A stretch of DNA of 64,000 nt from Kalymmatonema hyalinum WJT4-NPBG1 (GCA_019359075.1 JAHHIB010000044.1:1-64000), one strand, 5' to 3'. Counted from the stretch's first letter, positions 43,037 through 53,546 are shown. A program made the numbers and translations. Notes: generated by a model from the sequence alone, not told the origin.

Positions 43037-45901
43037 GTGAATGAAACTGTGAAACTGCTGTATACACCTGATTCTCAACAAGGAACATTGCCGCTGCTGG
43101 AAAGAATTGCTGCCAATTTACCCGGGATGATTTTCCAGTTCCTGAAGCGCCAAGATGGATCTGTGTGTGTTATCTACGCGAGTTCTGGCTGTAGGGAACT
43201 GTTTGAATTGGAACCAGAAGTGCTGCAAACAGACTTTCAAGCGTTGAACAAACTCATTCATCCGCAGGATGTTCAAGCTTTTGAAGAATCTATTGCCATT
43301 TCTTGTGCGACCGGAAAACCTTGGCACTGGGAAGGTCGCATCATCACTCTCAGTGGCAAACTCAAGTGGATTCAAGGGGCTTCTCGCCCAGAACAACAAC
43401 CATCGGGAGACATGATTTGGGATGGTTTGTTGATAGACATTACAGATCGGAAGTTAGCAGAGGAGAAGTTGCAAGAAAGTGAAGCACGCTACAAGGCAAT
43501 TTTGGATGCTATCCCTGATTTGATGTTTCGCATAAGTCGCAATGGTCAGTATCTGGACTTTAAAGGTGAGGGAGCAAATGTTACGATTCCCAGAAATGAA
43601 ATCGTTGGGAAAAATTTGCAGGATTTATTACCTCCAGATGTTGCCTTAAAAAGCCAAAAGGCAATTGCGAAAACGTTGGATTCAAAAACTTTGCAAACTT
43701 GCGAATATCAACTGCCAACGCCTTTGGGAATGCGAGATTATGAGGCGCGGTTGGTCGTCAGCGGGCAAGACGAAGTTTTGGCAATTGTGCGGGATATCTC
43801 AGAAAGCAAACAAACGGAAGTCGCCTTGAGAAATCTGGCAGAAAAATTTACCACAGTTTTTCGTTCCAGCCCCAATCCTATCGCCATCAGCACGTTGGCA
43901 GAAGGACGCTACATAGAAGTTAATGACAGTTTTGTGAAACAGTCTGGTTATGAAGCAGAACAGGTGATTGGTCGTACTGCTTTTGATGTAAATATTTGGG
44001 TGAACGAAAGCGATCGCACCATTGTGTTGCAAGAATTGCAAAAACACGGGGTGATTCGCAACATGGAATTTGAATTCCGCCGCAAGTCCGGTGAGATACG
44101 TACTGGGCTGTTTTCAGCGGAACTTATTGATTTGGATGGGATTCCCTGCTTATTATCCGTGAATCACGATATCACCGAACGCAAAAAAGGAGAACTTGCC
44201 CTACGCGAGTCAGAGGAAAAGTTTTCTAAAGCCTTTCGTTCCAGTCCTAACCCAATTACCATCCTGACTCTTAAGGATGCGCGCTATGTCGAAGTCAACG
44301 ATACTTTTGTGCAAATCACCGGCTTTTCTCGGGAAGAAGTGATTGGTCGTACCCGCAACGAGTTGAATTTGTGGGTTAACCCATCTGATAGCGCCAGAGT
44401 AGAACAAATGCTGCAAGAGCAGGGATTTATTCGCAATTTAGAAACGGAACTTTACACAAAGTCTGGTGAGCTAAGGGTGGTGCTGTTTTCAGCCGAGGTC
44501 ATTACCTTGGGTGGCGAGCCTTGTATGCTTTGTGTGACTAATGATATCACAGAACGCAAGCAAGCGGAAGAATTATTGCGCCTCTCCTCAAAACGCGATC
44601 GCCTCTTGGCCCAAACGCTATCACGAATTCGTCAGTCGCTGAACCTAGACCAAATTCTGCAAACCACCGTCAACGAAGTCCGACAATTTTTGGAAACGGA
44701 TCGAGTTTTCATTGGTTTAAATGATACTAATGCCCCATCCAGAATTCTTGCTGAATCGGTAAATTCCAACTATCCATCAGTTCTCAATTGGAAAGGCGGC
44801 GATAAAACTTTTTTGCAAGAACTGAAAACAGTCCTGAAAAGCAATCAAGTACGTATAGTTGAGGATACCAGACAAATAGCAGCATCTCCTAAATTAAAAG
44901 CGCTCTATCACCAATTCCAAACCAAAGCGACTTTGGCTGTACCTATCATGCAAGGCGAGGAATTGTTTGGTGCGTTAGTTGCCAACCAATGCAGCGAACC
45001 ACGCCATTGGACTGCTATAGAAATTGATTTACTCCAGCAAATGTCCCAACAGCTAGCGATCGCCATTCAACAAGGACAACTTTATCAAGAACTGGCGCAA
45101 CTTAACACTAATTTAGAACGTCAAGTCGAAGAGCGTACTGCACAGCTACAGCAGAAAATGCAGGAACTCCAAGAACTCAACAGAGTCAAAGATGTCGTTT
45201 TGCACACCGTTTCCCATGAACTGCGGACTTCTGTGATGGGTAACTTGATGGTGCTAAATAATTTGCTCAATTATCAACCACCAGGAGATCACACAACATC
45301 CCCCTCATCTTTCTCATCCCCCATCCCTGTGCCTTGCTCAATTATCAAGCGAATGATTCAAGGGAACGATCGCCAACTGGAGATGATTGAATCACTGCTG
45401 GAACTTCATTCAACTGAAGCACAGGGAATTGTCCTGCATCGAGAGGTTGTTTCATTCAGTACATTGGTTGGTACAATAATCAGAGACTTGGAGCCAATGC
45501 TGACACAACATCACTCAAGTGTGACAAATTTGGTTCCAGACGACTTACCCTTAGTGATTGCCGATCCGGCGCATCTGCAGAAAGTTTTTGTCAATTTGTT
45601 GGCTCATAGCTGGCAACACAATCCACCTGGAGTAAACTTTACCTTGAAAGCCACAGTGGAAACAGGAAGGATTCGCTGTAGCATTCAAGATGACGGTGTA
45701 GGTATGAGCAAGTTGGAGTGCGATCGCCTCTTCGATTTGTATGTGCGCGAACCGCAAGCGCGTTGTTCAACAAGGATTGGCTTAAAAATGTATCTTTGTC
45801 GGCAAATTATTCAGGCACAAGGCGGTGAAATTGGTGTCACCTGCAACCGTAAGCGTGGGTTAACCTTTTGGTTCACATTACCTCTGGCAACCCCATCCTA
45901 A
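43037..45901 (+). CDS. PAS4-GAF sensor histidine kinase with degenerate catalytic domain
   Basis: The product has 954 residues and a GTG start. There are four PAS/PAC units (about 20-140, 148-262, 272-388, 396-512; each ends DITxRK- or DISESK-like), units three and four being recent duplicates (FRSSPNPIxI). A GAF domain (about 540-690) has no cyanobacteriochrome cysteine; a coiled coil leads to the H-box VLHTVSHELRTSVMGNLMVL. The ATPase region is unusual: the N-box reads NLLAHSWQHNPPG, with His in place of the second Asn of NxxxNA, and the G2 box reads STRIGLKMYLC instead of GxGLxL, while DDGVGMS is kept. ATP binding may be weakened. No response regulator is adjacent. Confidence 0.85.
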   Translation: MNETVKLLYTPDSQQGTLPLLERIAANLPGMIFQFLKRQDGSVCVIYASSGCRELFELEPEVLQTDFQALNKLIHPQDVQAFEESIAISCATGKPWHWEGRIITLSGKLKWIQGASRPEQQPSGDMIWDGLLIDITDRKLAEEKLQESEARYKAILDAIPDLMFRISRNGQYLDFKGEGANVTIPRNEIVGKNLQDLLPPDVALKSQKAIAKTLDSKTLQTCEYQLPTPLGMRDYEARLVVSGQDEVLAIVRDISESKQTEVALRNLAEKFTTVFRSSPNPIAISTLAEGRYIEVNDSFVKQSGYEAEQVIGRTAFDVNIWVNESDRTIVLQELQKHGVIRNMEFEFRRKSGEIRTGLFSAELIDLDGIPCLLSVNHDITERKKGELALRESEEKFSKAFRSSPNPITILTLKDARYVEVNDTFVQITGFSREEVIGRTRNELNLWVNPSDSARVEQMLQEQGFIRNLETELYTKSGELRVVLFSAEVITLGGEPCMLCVTNDITERKQAEELLRLSSKRDRLLAQTLSRIRQSLNLDQILQTTVNEVRQFLETDRVFIGLNDTNAPSRILAESVNSNYPSVLNWKGGDKTFLQELKTVLKSNQVRIVEDTRQIAASPKLKALYHQFQTKATLAVPIMQGEELFGALVANQCSEPRHWTAIEIDLLQQMSQQLAIAIQQGQLYQELAQLNTNLERQVEERTAQLQQKMQELQELNRVKDVVLHTVSHELRTSVMGNLMVLNNLLNYQPPGDHTTSPSSFSSPIPVPCSIIKRMIQGNDRQLEMIESLLELHSTEAQGIVLHREVVSFSTLVGTIIRDLEPMLTQHHSSVTNLVPDDLPLVIADPAHLQKVFVNLLAHSWQHNPPGVNFTLKATVETGRIRCSIQDDGVGMSKLECDRLFDLYVREPQARCSTRIGLKMYLCRQIIQAQGGEIGVTCNRKRGLTFWFTLPLATPS

Positions 45902-45988
45902 GATGTTAAGTATCTCATTGACTTGTTTTTTGCTAAACGAGTGATGGACAGAGGTAATCTGCAATCCAAAATTTAATCAGAGGGTGCG

Positions 45989-48193
45989 ATGGCAAAAATG
46001 AAGAAGGCAAAAGCCTTCCTTGCTGTGGGAAGATTTGGTCAGAGGTTAATGGCGACTGTGTTGAGAACAGTACAAAAGTGTTTGAAAAAAGCTTTTTCTG
46101 TCACCAGTTCGAGAACTGGTGATGCCATTGCTTCTGACTACGAAGCTTGGCGCGATCGCTTTTTGTGGCAGAGATTGCATTTAGCATTGTGGATTGCGTT
46201 AATCTTGGTCTTGACCTTTAGCTTCCGGGATATTTACGATGCTTTCTTTCACCTTAGAGAATTGGCAGAAGTTCCTAGGGAGTTCAAACGCCTTATCTTT
46301 GTCTTGTATGGTGCGATAGTACTAAGTTTACTTAGCTGCATAGCCGTCCATAGAACTCAATTCGGTCGTCGTCATCCAGGGTTTGTGTTCCTTGGCTTAT
46401 CCTGGTCAATAACTCTAGTTGAGCAAATTTGGGCGACACTCAACAATTTTGCCCTACCGGATATTTTGGCTTGGTTCCTGGTGTTCCTCTCTCAAGCCAC
46501 ACTCATGCCGATTCGCTGGACTCTACACCTTGTATCTCAACTGGGTGTACTGATTTACTATTTCAGCGTGAATCCAGCACTGGGATACAAGCTACCACCG
46601 CCGGATAGTGATAAGCCGATATATAGTGTAACATTGATTTTAGCCTTGTTTTGGTACTGTTTCATCTGTAACCTGGGCGTATATCTGTACGATCGCCTGC
46701 AACACTCTGAATTTTTCGCCCGCAGAGAACTGGAAACAGCGTACCAAAAACTAGGAGCTACGGAAGCCAAATACCGCAGTATCTTTGAAAACGCAGTTGA
46801 AGGTATTTTCCAAAGCACGCCCGATGGACGATACATTACAGCAAATCCTGCCTTGGCACGTATTTATGGATACTCTTCCTCAGAAGAAGTCACGGCATTC
46901 ACTGATATTGAACATCAACTGTACGTTGATCCGAATCGTCGCGCAGAGTTTGTGCGCTTGATAGAAGAGTATGGCAGTGTGTCTGAATTTGAATCCCAGA
47001 TATATCGCAAAGACGGCAGCATTGTCTGGATTTCCGAAAAAGCATACGCAGTGCGCGATGAAAGCGGAAAACTTCTTTACTACGAAGGGCTGATTGAAGA
47101 TATTACCAAGCGCAAGCAAGTAGAAGAAGCGCTACAAGAACAGTTAATTTTTCTAAGAGTTTTAATTAATACTATACCAACTCCTGTTTATTATAAAAAT
47201 GCCGAAGGTGTATATGTAGGCTGTAATAAGGCTTTTGAGGAAGACTTGGGTTTGAGTAAAGAGCAGATTCTCGGCAAGACAGTGTATGATATTGCACCAG
47301 AGGATTTAGCTGACAAATACCATCAAGCGGACATAGAGTTATTTAAGCAGCGGGGAATTCAAACTTATGAAGGTCCTGTGATCTATAAGGATGGCAGTAA
47401 GCATGATGTAATATTTTACAAAGCAACATTTTCCAAGGCAGATGGAACACTTGGCGGTTTGGTGGGAGTGATTTTGGACATCAGCCAGCGTAAGCGCACA
47501 GAAGAAGCACTACGAGTATTTTTCCACGCGGTTTCCCATGACTTACGCAACCCAGTGCTGGGAACTTTGATGGTTCTGAAGAATTTGCTTTCTCGTTCAG
47601 AGGAAAAAATCTTGCTTCCTCGGTCGATTTTAGAACGGATGGTGCAAAGTAGCGATCGCCAACTCAATTTAATTAACTCATTAATGGAAGCTCATGTCAG
47701 CGAAGTGCAAGGTGTTGTTCTGCAACGCCAAACCGTGCAGTTGCATACGGTGGTAGAAGCAGCCATTGCAGATTTAGAACCAATGCTGAGAGAAAATCAA
47801 GTTCTCCTGACAAATTCAGTTGCAGCAGATTTACCCTCAGTCAATGCCGATTCCACACAACTGTGGCGAGTGTATTCTAACTTAATTGTCAATGCTGTCA
47901 AACATAACCCCCCAGGATTAAGCATCACCCTGGATGCCACCACTGAAGGTGATAAGATGTGTTGCACTGTTTCTGATAATGGTGTCGGGATGAGTCAGCA
48001 ACAGAGCGAGCATTTGTTTGATCTTTACTTTCGGGGTGGCAATGTCCGCAATTCTTTGAGCTTAGGATTGGGGTTGTATCTGTGTCGGCAAATTATTACA
48101 GCACACGGTGGCGAAATTGGTGTGGAAAGCGCCCAGGGAGAGGGGGCAACTTTCTGGTTTACTTTGCCAATATTACGAGAAGTTGTGCAATGA
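45989..48193 (+). CDS. Membrane-bound PAS sensor histidine kinase
   Basis: The product has 734 residues. Five or six hydrophobic segments fill about residues 60-235 (LHLALWIALILVLTFSF, LSLLSCIAVH, VTLILALFWYCFICNLGVYL), forming a membrane sensor. Two PAS/PAC domains follow (about 255-380 and 385-500). The kinase core has the H-box FFHAVSHDLRNPVLGTLMVL, the N-box NLIVNAVKHNPPG, DNGVGMS and GLGLYLCRQI, all intact. It is a paralogue of the preceding kinase, 87 bases away; both share the SDRQLxxIxSLxExH region, so they arose by duplication. The cognate regulator is elsewhere. Confidence 0.9.
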   Translation: MAKMKKAKAFLAVGRFGQRLMATVLRTVQKCLKKAFSVTSSRTGDAIASDYEAWRDRFLWQRLHLALWIALILVLTFSFRDIYDAFFHLRELAEVPREFKRLIFVLYGAIVLSLLSCIAVHRTQFGRRHPGFVFLGLSWSITLVEQIWATLNNFALPDILAWFLVFLSQATLMPIRWTLHLVSQLGVLIYYFSVNPALGYKLPPPDSDKPIYSVTLILALFWYCFICNLGVYLYDRLQHSEFFARRELETAYQKLGATEAKYRSIFENAVEGIFQSTPDGRYITANPALARIYGYSSSEEVTAFTDIEHQLYVDPNRRAEFVRLIEEYGSVSEFESQIYRKDGSIVWISEKAYAVRDESGKLLYYEGLIEDITKRKQVEEALQEQLIFLRVLINTIPTPVYYKNAEGVYVGCNKAFEEDLGLSKEQILGKTVYDIAPEDLADKYHQADIELFKQRGIQTYEGPVIYKDGSKHDVIFYKATFSKADGTLGGLVGVILDISQRKRTEEALRVFFHAVSHDLRNPVLGTLMVLKNLLSRSEEKILLPRSILERMVQSSDRQLNLINSLMEAHVSEVQGVVLQRQTVQLHTVVEAAIADLEPMLRENQVLLTNSVAADLPSVNADSTQLWRVYSNLIVNAVKHNPPGLSITLDATTEGDKMCCTVSDNGVGMSQQQSEHLFDLYFRGGNVRNSLSLGLGLYLCRQIITAHGGEIGVESAQGEGATFWFTLPILREVVQ

Positions 48194-48240
48194 TTTAAAA
48201 TCGTTACGAACTAGACATATGTATCGTAAGGAAACCTCAA

Positions 48241-48633
48241 ATGTCTTTGCGTTTTGGTTACACGATTATCTTTGTCGAAGATGTTGTCAAAACGGTTGAG
48301 TTTTACGAGAAAGCTTTTGATCTAAAACGCCGTTCTGTTAATCCGCTTTTTGCTGAGATGGAGACAGAAGGTGTGACACTTGCCTTTGGTGCTAACAGTA
48401 ACGAACGTTCTGAACTACCGATAGAATTTCGAGAAAATCATCCAAGCGTTGCACCAGCAGGAGTACAAATTTCATTTATTGCAGCAGATGTTGAAGCTGC
48501 ATATACAGCCGCTGTGAAAGCAGGAGCAATAGAAGTTGTTAAGCCGCAAAGAATGCCTTGGGGTCAAACCATCTCTCGCGTGCGTGACTTGAACGGGGTT
48601 TTGGTGAGTCTCGTCAGTCAGTCGCAAAGCTAA
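48241..48633 (+). CDS. VOC (glyoxalase/bleomycin resistance) family protein
   Basis: The 130-residue protein has the paired beta-alpha-beta-beta-beta pattern of the vicinal oxygen chelate fold: LRFGYTIIFVEDVVKTVEFY at the start, then ISFIAADVEAAYTAAVKAGA and RVRDLNGVLVSLVSQ at the end. The substrate is unknown; members include glyoxalase I, dioxygenases and drug-binding proteins. It begins 47 bases after the kinase, with AAGGAAAC before ATG. Confidence 0.85.
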   Translation: MSLRFGYTIIFVEDVVKTVEFYEKAFDLKRRSVNPLFAEMETEGVTLAFGANSNERSELPIEFRENHPSVAPAGVQISFIAADVEAAYTAAVKAGAIEVVKPQRMPWGQTISRVRDLNGVLVSLVSQSQS

Positions 48634-48985
48634 CGCATCAGACGCGGAGAAGTTTTTACCATTACACCTCTCCAAAAAACAATCTAGAGACGTGGATTTG
48701 TCACGTCTCTACAAGGGTTGTATACAACGCACAATTAATTTCTGGAGATGTCTATTAGTAACTAAGGAATTTCCAAGAAATAAATTATCCATCTTGTGGG
48801 GTGGGCATCTTGCGCGCCCTAACTAAGTAGGAGGCAAAACGTCTGTTTCCATAAGAGGTAGCTGGATACTTTTTTATTTGGAAGTCCCTAAACTGAACTT
48901 AATGCTAACAAGTAGTTATGGAATTGGGGGCTTGCAAAGATAATCAACATACTTTTGACCATCAAATAGCCCCTGACACCAATCA
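48634..48985. repeat. Intergenic region with the TAGAGACGTG hairpin
   Basis: A perfect 10-bp inverted repeat (48685-48694 with 48702-48711, seven-base loop) of the same family as at 6854-6885 stands after the VOC gene and before the convergent PilP-like gene. The remainder contains no recognised gene. Confidence 0.65.
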
Positions 48986-50203
48986 CTAAAACGCCTGCCC
49001 TGTATAAATCGAACGGACTTCACCGTTGCGGCGGATGGTGGCTTCGCCTTTGGCAAGCTTCACCAGAGTCCAACCGCTTGCGCCGATAGCTTCACCCACT
49101 TCGACACGACGAGTGACACCGTCTATTTTAAACAAGGCAGCAGATTTGTTTCCTAACTCAAATAATTTTTCTAACGTGTATGAAGGAGCAGTAACATCAG
49201 GAGTAGTTACTGTAGAAGATACTTCCTGATTTTCAGATGCTAGAGTAGGCGATGCTGCTGCATCTGTGGCTAGTTTTGGTGGTACAGCGCTCGAAGGCAC
49301 AGGCTTAAGTTCTGGACGTACAGCAGCAAGCGCTTCTACACTGACAGGCTGGGCTGTTTTTACAGACTCAAGTTTAGAAGCTTTCCCCAAGCTACTTTCA
49401 GACACTGTAGCCGAGTTGGGAGTCTCAGCAGTAGGTGGAGGTGCGTAGCGCATGGGCTGCGGCGCTTGATACACGGGGATGTAGATGCGCTCAACAACTG
49501 TTGTAGAGTGGCTAGGGGCGCTTGCAATATTATTTGCACCTACGGGTGCTGGTAGTTTACCTACGGGTTGAGGGGTAATATAAGCAAGGGCTGTTTGGTT
49601 CGCTGAAGACGCAGACCTGAGACTGCTTTTTGCTTCTTGTCTATCAATGACACTTAGCGCTCCTAGCATATAATTAACCAAATCTGACTCGATTTGAGCT
49701 TTTGTCGGCAATGGAGACTGCGCCTGCGGCTGAAGCAGGCTTTGCTGAAGTGATTTGGAAACGAGACGATTGAGCAGTCCGGAGTTGAGAACCCAAACAA
49801 TACTAGCAGCAGCTAAACCTATGGTGACTCCAACCCAAAGCACTATGCTCTTTGTGCGTTGCGATTTTTGGGACGATTTGCTTGCTTGTCTCCTAACCGC
49901 TGGAGTACCGACTACTAGTGTACTCAATGGGTTGTTCCTAGCTTGGGCAACCTTCTGTATAGGACCAAGTTGTGTTTCTGGAACGACAATTTGCGGCACT
50001 GTAACCGTTTGCACTTGACGAATGTCCTCTTGCAGCGCCGTTTGGGAAGGCAAGTTATCATTACCATCGAGAATTCGGTCAATTTCGGCAAAGAGTTCAT
50101 CCATCAAGCTATCAGCATAGGTTTCTATCGACCAGGGTTCGCTGGTGATTAACTCCTGTGATGGTTCTGGAAGAATGAGTTGCGTATTGGCTTTTTGTGA
50201 CAT
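48986..50203 (-). CDS. PilP/GspC-like membrane-anchored protein
   Basis: The 405-residue protein has one transmembrane helix (about residues 122-142, SIVLWVGVTIGLAAASIVWV) after a 120-residue cytoplasmic part, a long Pro/Ala/Ser-rich linker and a small C-terminal beta domain (SAALFKIDGVTRRVEVGEAI, then TLVKLAKGEATIRRNGEVRS). That domain resembles the PilP/GspC homology region, in which short strands around GxxIGxxGW and the final G(Q)xF recur. A part of a pilus or secretion machinery is the best guess. It follows the small ORF and mnmG on the same strand. Confidence 0.55.
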   Translation of the reverse strand: MSQKANTQLILPEPSQELITSEPWSIETYADSLMDELFAEIDRILDGNDNLPSQTALQEDIRQVQTVTVPQIVVPETQLGPIQKVAQARNNPLSTLVVGTPAVRRQASKSSQKSQRTKSIVLWVGVTIGLAAASIVWVLNSGLLNRLVSKSLQQSLLQPQAQSPLPTKAQIESDLVNYMLGALSVIDRQEAKSSLRSASSANQTALAYITPQPVGKLPAPVGANNIASAPSHSTTVVERIYIPVYQAPQPMRYAPPPTAETPNSATVSESSLGKASKLESVKTAQPVSVEALAAVRPELKPVPSSAVPPKLATDAAASPTLASENQEVSSTVTTPDVTAPSYTLEKLFELGNKSAALFKIDGVTRRVEVGEAIGASGWTLVKLAKGEATIRRNGEVRSIYTGQAF

Positions 50204-50210
50204 GGCGTTC

Positions 50211-50387
50211 TTAACTTCTGGCTCCTGGGAAGATAAATTTCGTTTCCCCTGCCTGCAAATAAAGACTTTGGTTCAAGTCTCCAATCTCTCGTTTTAATAA
50301 ACGAGTGGATTGATAATTGATATGAAATTTTAGTTGAATTTGGGGACTGTTGATGATGCCAATTATGAATTTAATGTCATCTATCAT
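50211..50387 (-). CDS. 58-residue small protein between mnmG and the PilP-like gene
   Basis: ATG at 50387 is preceded at six bases by GAGGAG, a strong ribosome binding site. The frame (MIDDIKFIIGIINSPQIQLK, then GDLNQSLYLQAGETKFIFPG) begins 18 bases after mnmG's stop and ends seven bases before the next start. That tight packing supports a real gene. A GTG overlapping the mnmG stop would add seven residues. No family is recognised. Confidence 0.5.
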   Translation of the reverse strand: MIDDIKFIIGIINSPQIQLKFHINYQSTRLLKREIGDLNQSLYLQAGETKFIFPGARS

Positions 50388-50404
50388 ACCAATCTCCTCA
50401 AATT

Positions 50405-52363
50405 TCACTTACCACTATACTCGCTCTTTTGGAGTTGTTTTCCAGCCAAGGCTGGAAATTCACTCAACGTCTTAGTTTTACGCAATTCTAGATAAATGAG
50501 CAAGGCATTAATGTCAGCTGGATTCACCCCCCCAATGCGAGCAGCTTGACCGATGGTTAATGGTTTGACCTTGGTCAGTTTTTCCCGTGCTTCTTTAGAA
50601 AGAGTATCAATGGCTTGGTAATCCAAGTCCGCAGGTAACTGGCGGTGCGCTTGACGAGCAATCTGGTCAATTTGATTTTGCTGCCTTTGCAGATAGCCAG
50701 AATACTTGATATCAATTTCTGCGCCTTCTTTCTCAGCCTGGTTAAGATTGGGGTTTCCCAGTCCGTGCATATCGAGGTCTACGTAGTGCAATCCTGGACG
50801 CCGCAACAAGTCTGCTAGCGTAATTGAGCCTTTGATAACTTGCTGGGTGGCAAGGGCGATCGCCCGCCCACTGTCCTCATGCTCTTTTACGCGTGTGGCA
50901 TACAGTCGTTCTTTTTCTGCTGCAATCTTTTCTTGCTTGCCAGTAAATAACTCCCAACGTCGGTCATCTATTAAGCCGATTTCCCGTCCTAATGGTGTCA
51001 AACGTTGGTCAGAATTATCCGACCGAAGTATTAATCTATATTCAGAACGACTTGTCAGCACACGGTAAGGTTCCCGTAAGTCTTTCGTGCAGAGGTCGTC
51101 AACCAACGTACCGATGTAACTTTGTTCACGAGCGAAAACAATCATTTCCTGACCGCGAACAAACCGAGCCGCGTTAATTCCAGCAACAATGCCTTGAGCC
51201 GCAGCTTCTTCATAACCGGTTGTCCCGTTAATCTGTCCGGCACAAAATAGCCCCTCTACCTTCTTGGTCATCAGCGTCGGATAGCACTGAGTCGCAGGTA
51301 AATAATCGTACTCTACAGCATAAGCTGGGCGCAGCATAGTGCAGTTTTCCATACCAGGAAGACTACGTAACAGTTGAAGTTGCAAATTTTCCGGCAACCC
51401 TGTAGAAAACCCTTGGATATAAAGTTCGGGGATATCCCGTCCTTCCGGTTCAATAAAAATTTGGTGGCTTTCCTTATCGGCAAAGCGTACAATCTTATCT
51501 TCTATACTGGGGCAATAACGCGGTCCTTTAGCGTCCACCCACCCCCCATAAACTGGGGATAGTTGGAGATTTTCCCGAATCAAGCGATGGGTTTCGCTTG
51601 TCGTGCGCGTCATGTAACAAGGGAGTTGTTCCCGTTCTACCCATACTTCTGGGTCAAAGCTAAACCAGCGGACTTCCTCATCCCCTGGCTGAGGTACCAT
51701 CTTGCTATAGTCTACAGACCGCTTGTCTACGCGTGCGGGGGTTCCTGTTTTCAGTCGTCCTGTTTCAAATCCCAGGCGATTCAGGGTTTCTGTCAAACCC
51801 ACAGCGGCAAATTCTCCAGCACGTCCCGCCGCCATTGACTTGTTACCAACCCAAATCCGTCCTCCCAAGAACGTACCCGTTGTTAAGATCACCGCTTTGC
51901 ATTGGAACGCCACACCAAAATATGTCTCAACGCCAACGACTTCATCGTTTGCACCCAGAACCAAATCTGTGACCATTGACTCGCGGATTGTCAAGTTTTC
52001 TTGGTTCTCGACAATAGCCTTCATCACAGCTGCATATTCTCTCTTATCTGTTTGAGCACGCAACGCCCAAACTGCAGGTCCCCGCGAAGAGTTGAGAATG
52101 CGCTTTTGCAAATAAGTGCGATCCGCCACCTTGCCAATTTCCCCACCGAGTGCATCCACCTCATGAGTCAACTGGGATTTTGCCGGACCACCCACCGCTG
52201 GGTTACAAGGTTGCCAAGCAATTTTATCCAAGTTAAGTGTCAACAGCAGGGTACGACAACCAAGACGTGCGGTAGCAAGGGCTGCTTCACAACCGGAGTG
52301 ACCTGCACCGACGACAATCACATCAAAAGCGTCTTGGAATTCAACGGAAGTGTGCATGGTCAT
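50405..52363 (-). CDS. mnmG: tRNA uridine-5-carboxymethylaminomethyl(34) synthesis enzyme MnmG
   Basis: The product has 652 residues, the usual length. It contains the FAD-binding start [20 protein letters not shown], the signature [39 protein letters not shown], [16 protein letters not shown] segment ([15 protein letters not shown]), [16 protein letters not shown] and the C-terminal helical domain with [15 protein letters not shown]. With MnmE it modifies U34 of tRNAs reading codons ending in A or G. It heads a three-gene minus-strand cluster. Confidence 0.97.
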   Translation of the reverse strand: MTMHTSVEFQDAFDVIVVGAGHSGCEAALATARLGCRTLLLTLNLDKIAWQPCNPAVGGPAKSQLTHEVDALGGEIGKVADRTYLQKRILNSSRGPAVWALRAQTDKREYAAVMKAIVENQENLTIRESMVTDLVLGANDEVVGVETYFGVAFQCKAVILTTGTFLGGRIWVGNKSMAAGRAGEFAAVGLTETLNRLGFETGRLKTGTPARVDKRSVDYSKMVPQPGDEEVRWFSFDPEVWVEREQLPCYMTRTTSETHRLIRENLQLSPVYGGWVDAKGPRYCPSIEDKIVRFADKESHQIFIEPEGRDIPELYIQGFSTGLPENLQLQLLRSLPGMENCTMLRPAYAVEYDYLPATQCYPTLMTKKVEGLFCAGQINGTTGYEEAAAQGIVAGINAARFVRGQEMIVFAREQSYIGTLVDDLCTKDLREPYRVLTSRSEYRLILRSDNSDQRLTPLGREIGLIDDRRWELFTGKQEKIAAEKERLYATRVKEHEDSGRAIALATQQVIKGSITLADLLRRPGLHYVDLDMHGLGNPNLNQAEKEGAEIDIKYSGYLQRQQNQIDQIARQAHRQLPADLDYQAIDTLSKEAREKLTKVKPLTIGQAARIGGVNPADINALLIYLELRKTKTLSEFPALAGKQLQKSEYSGK

Positions 52364-52664
52364 ACTTTAAGCAAGCATATAGTCATTTTTAATTTTAACC
52401 GATACAGTAGTTGCATTGCCCTAAATTTATGATAAAAAAGGTAAGCAAAATTACTATAATTCAGCCTATAAGAATTATTTTTTCTTTTGGGTTGGGTGAT
52501 AGAGAGCAATATATTGAACTTTTCGTGAACAACAAGATTCCCGACAACTTTTACGAAGTCGGGAATCTGAGCCAATGGATTGTCACAAATCCGATAGGAA
52601 TGCTGCATAACACTTGATAGTGTAATTGTCACAATCCAAACGTGATGATGTTTTTACCACAAAC

Positions 52665-53546
52665 ATGAAAGTGAGACGTTTTTTAAAAAAGGCTGTTTTT
52701 TTCGCTTTGATTGGTTTTATTTCTTTTGCCTTAGTCGCTAGTCATGGAATGACAAACCACAAGTTAATGGCGAATATTCAAAACCAACAAGATTGCTTGA
52801 TGACTTATTCTTTAGGCAAGAACGGAGAATTAACCCAACGTTGTACAAATATTCCTCAAACAGTATCTCCCACTCCAAGCACCCAAATCACTCCCAACCT
52901 CAATTTAAGCGAAAAAGAGCGATTTTTGGCATTAATTACAAATAAATTACCAACAATTCCTGATCCGAATACATATGAATACATACTACTGCGTGCTTAC
53001 GGTTCTGCATTTGTCAATCAAAAGCCTGAGATTAAACTACCACCAAAAGTTGTTTTTAATAACGAGCAGGAAACAAAACAGTTCCAATCTACTTTAACAA
53101 TGGGTAAAGTCAAAGGTACGAGTAACTGTTATTTACAAAAGTCAGCAGCAGATGCCTTAAATATAGCAAAATCGCAAGTACAAATACCCTTGAAATCAGG
53201 TTATGGTGCTAGTGATTGTACTCGCAATTTTGCTACCAATTTGAGATTTTGGCAGAAATACGCAAACAATAATACTTTGGAACAAGTGCGCTTGGGTAAG
53301 GAAACAAAAATTCTCGGTGTTGTTGCACCACCAGGCGCATCGCAACATCTCTGGGGACTAGCAGTTGATTTAAGAGTATCAAATGAAGCGCAGAAACAAG
53401 CTCTTAATCAAAATGGTTGGTATCGAACTGTAGAGTATGATATTCCTCATTGGACTTATGTAGGTTTACCGCCAGAGAAATTGGCTGAGTTTGGTTTTCA
53501 AAATAAAGTGGTTGAGGGGATTAACTATTGGGTAACGCCGCTTTAA
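52665..53546 (+). CDS. D-alanyl-D-alanine carboxypeptidase, VanY-like
   Basis: The product has about 293 residues. An N-terminal hydrophobic anchor (AVFFALIGFISFALVASHGM) directs it to the periplasm. The C-terminal peptidase domain shows the zinc ligands of the VanY/DD-peptidase family: SQHLWGLAVDLRVS (HxxxxxxD) and the final DIPHWTYVGL (ExxHW-like with Asp in place of the usual Glu). It trims peptidoglycan stem peptides. A TTG at 52626 could add 13 residues, but ATG at 52665 gives a normal signal anchor. Confidence 0.82.
   Translation: MKVRRFLKKAVFFALIGFISFALVASHGMTNHKLMANIQNQQDCLMTYSLGKNGELTQRCTNIPQTVSPTPSTQITPNLNLSEKERFLALITNKLPTIPDPNTYEYILLRAYGSAFVNQKPEIKLPPKVVFNNEQETKQFQSTLTMGKVKGTSNCYLQKSAADALNIAKSQVQIPLKSGYGASDCTRNFATNLRFWQKYANNNTLEQVRLGKETKILGVVAPPGASQHLWGLAVDLRVSNEAQKQALNQNGWYRTVEYDIPHWTYVGLPPEKLAEFGFQNKVVEGINYWVTPL

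Noticed and set aside
43100-48193. Phytochrome or cyanobacteriochrome function for the two kinases
   Set aside because: The GAF domain of the first lacks the chromophore-binding cysteine context, and the second has no GAF domain.
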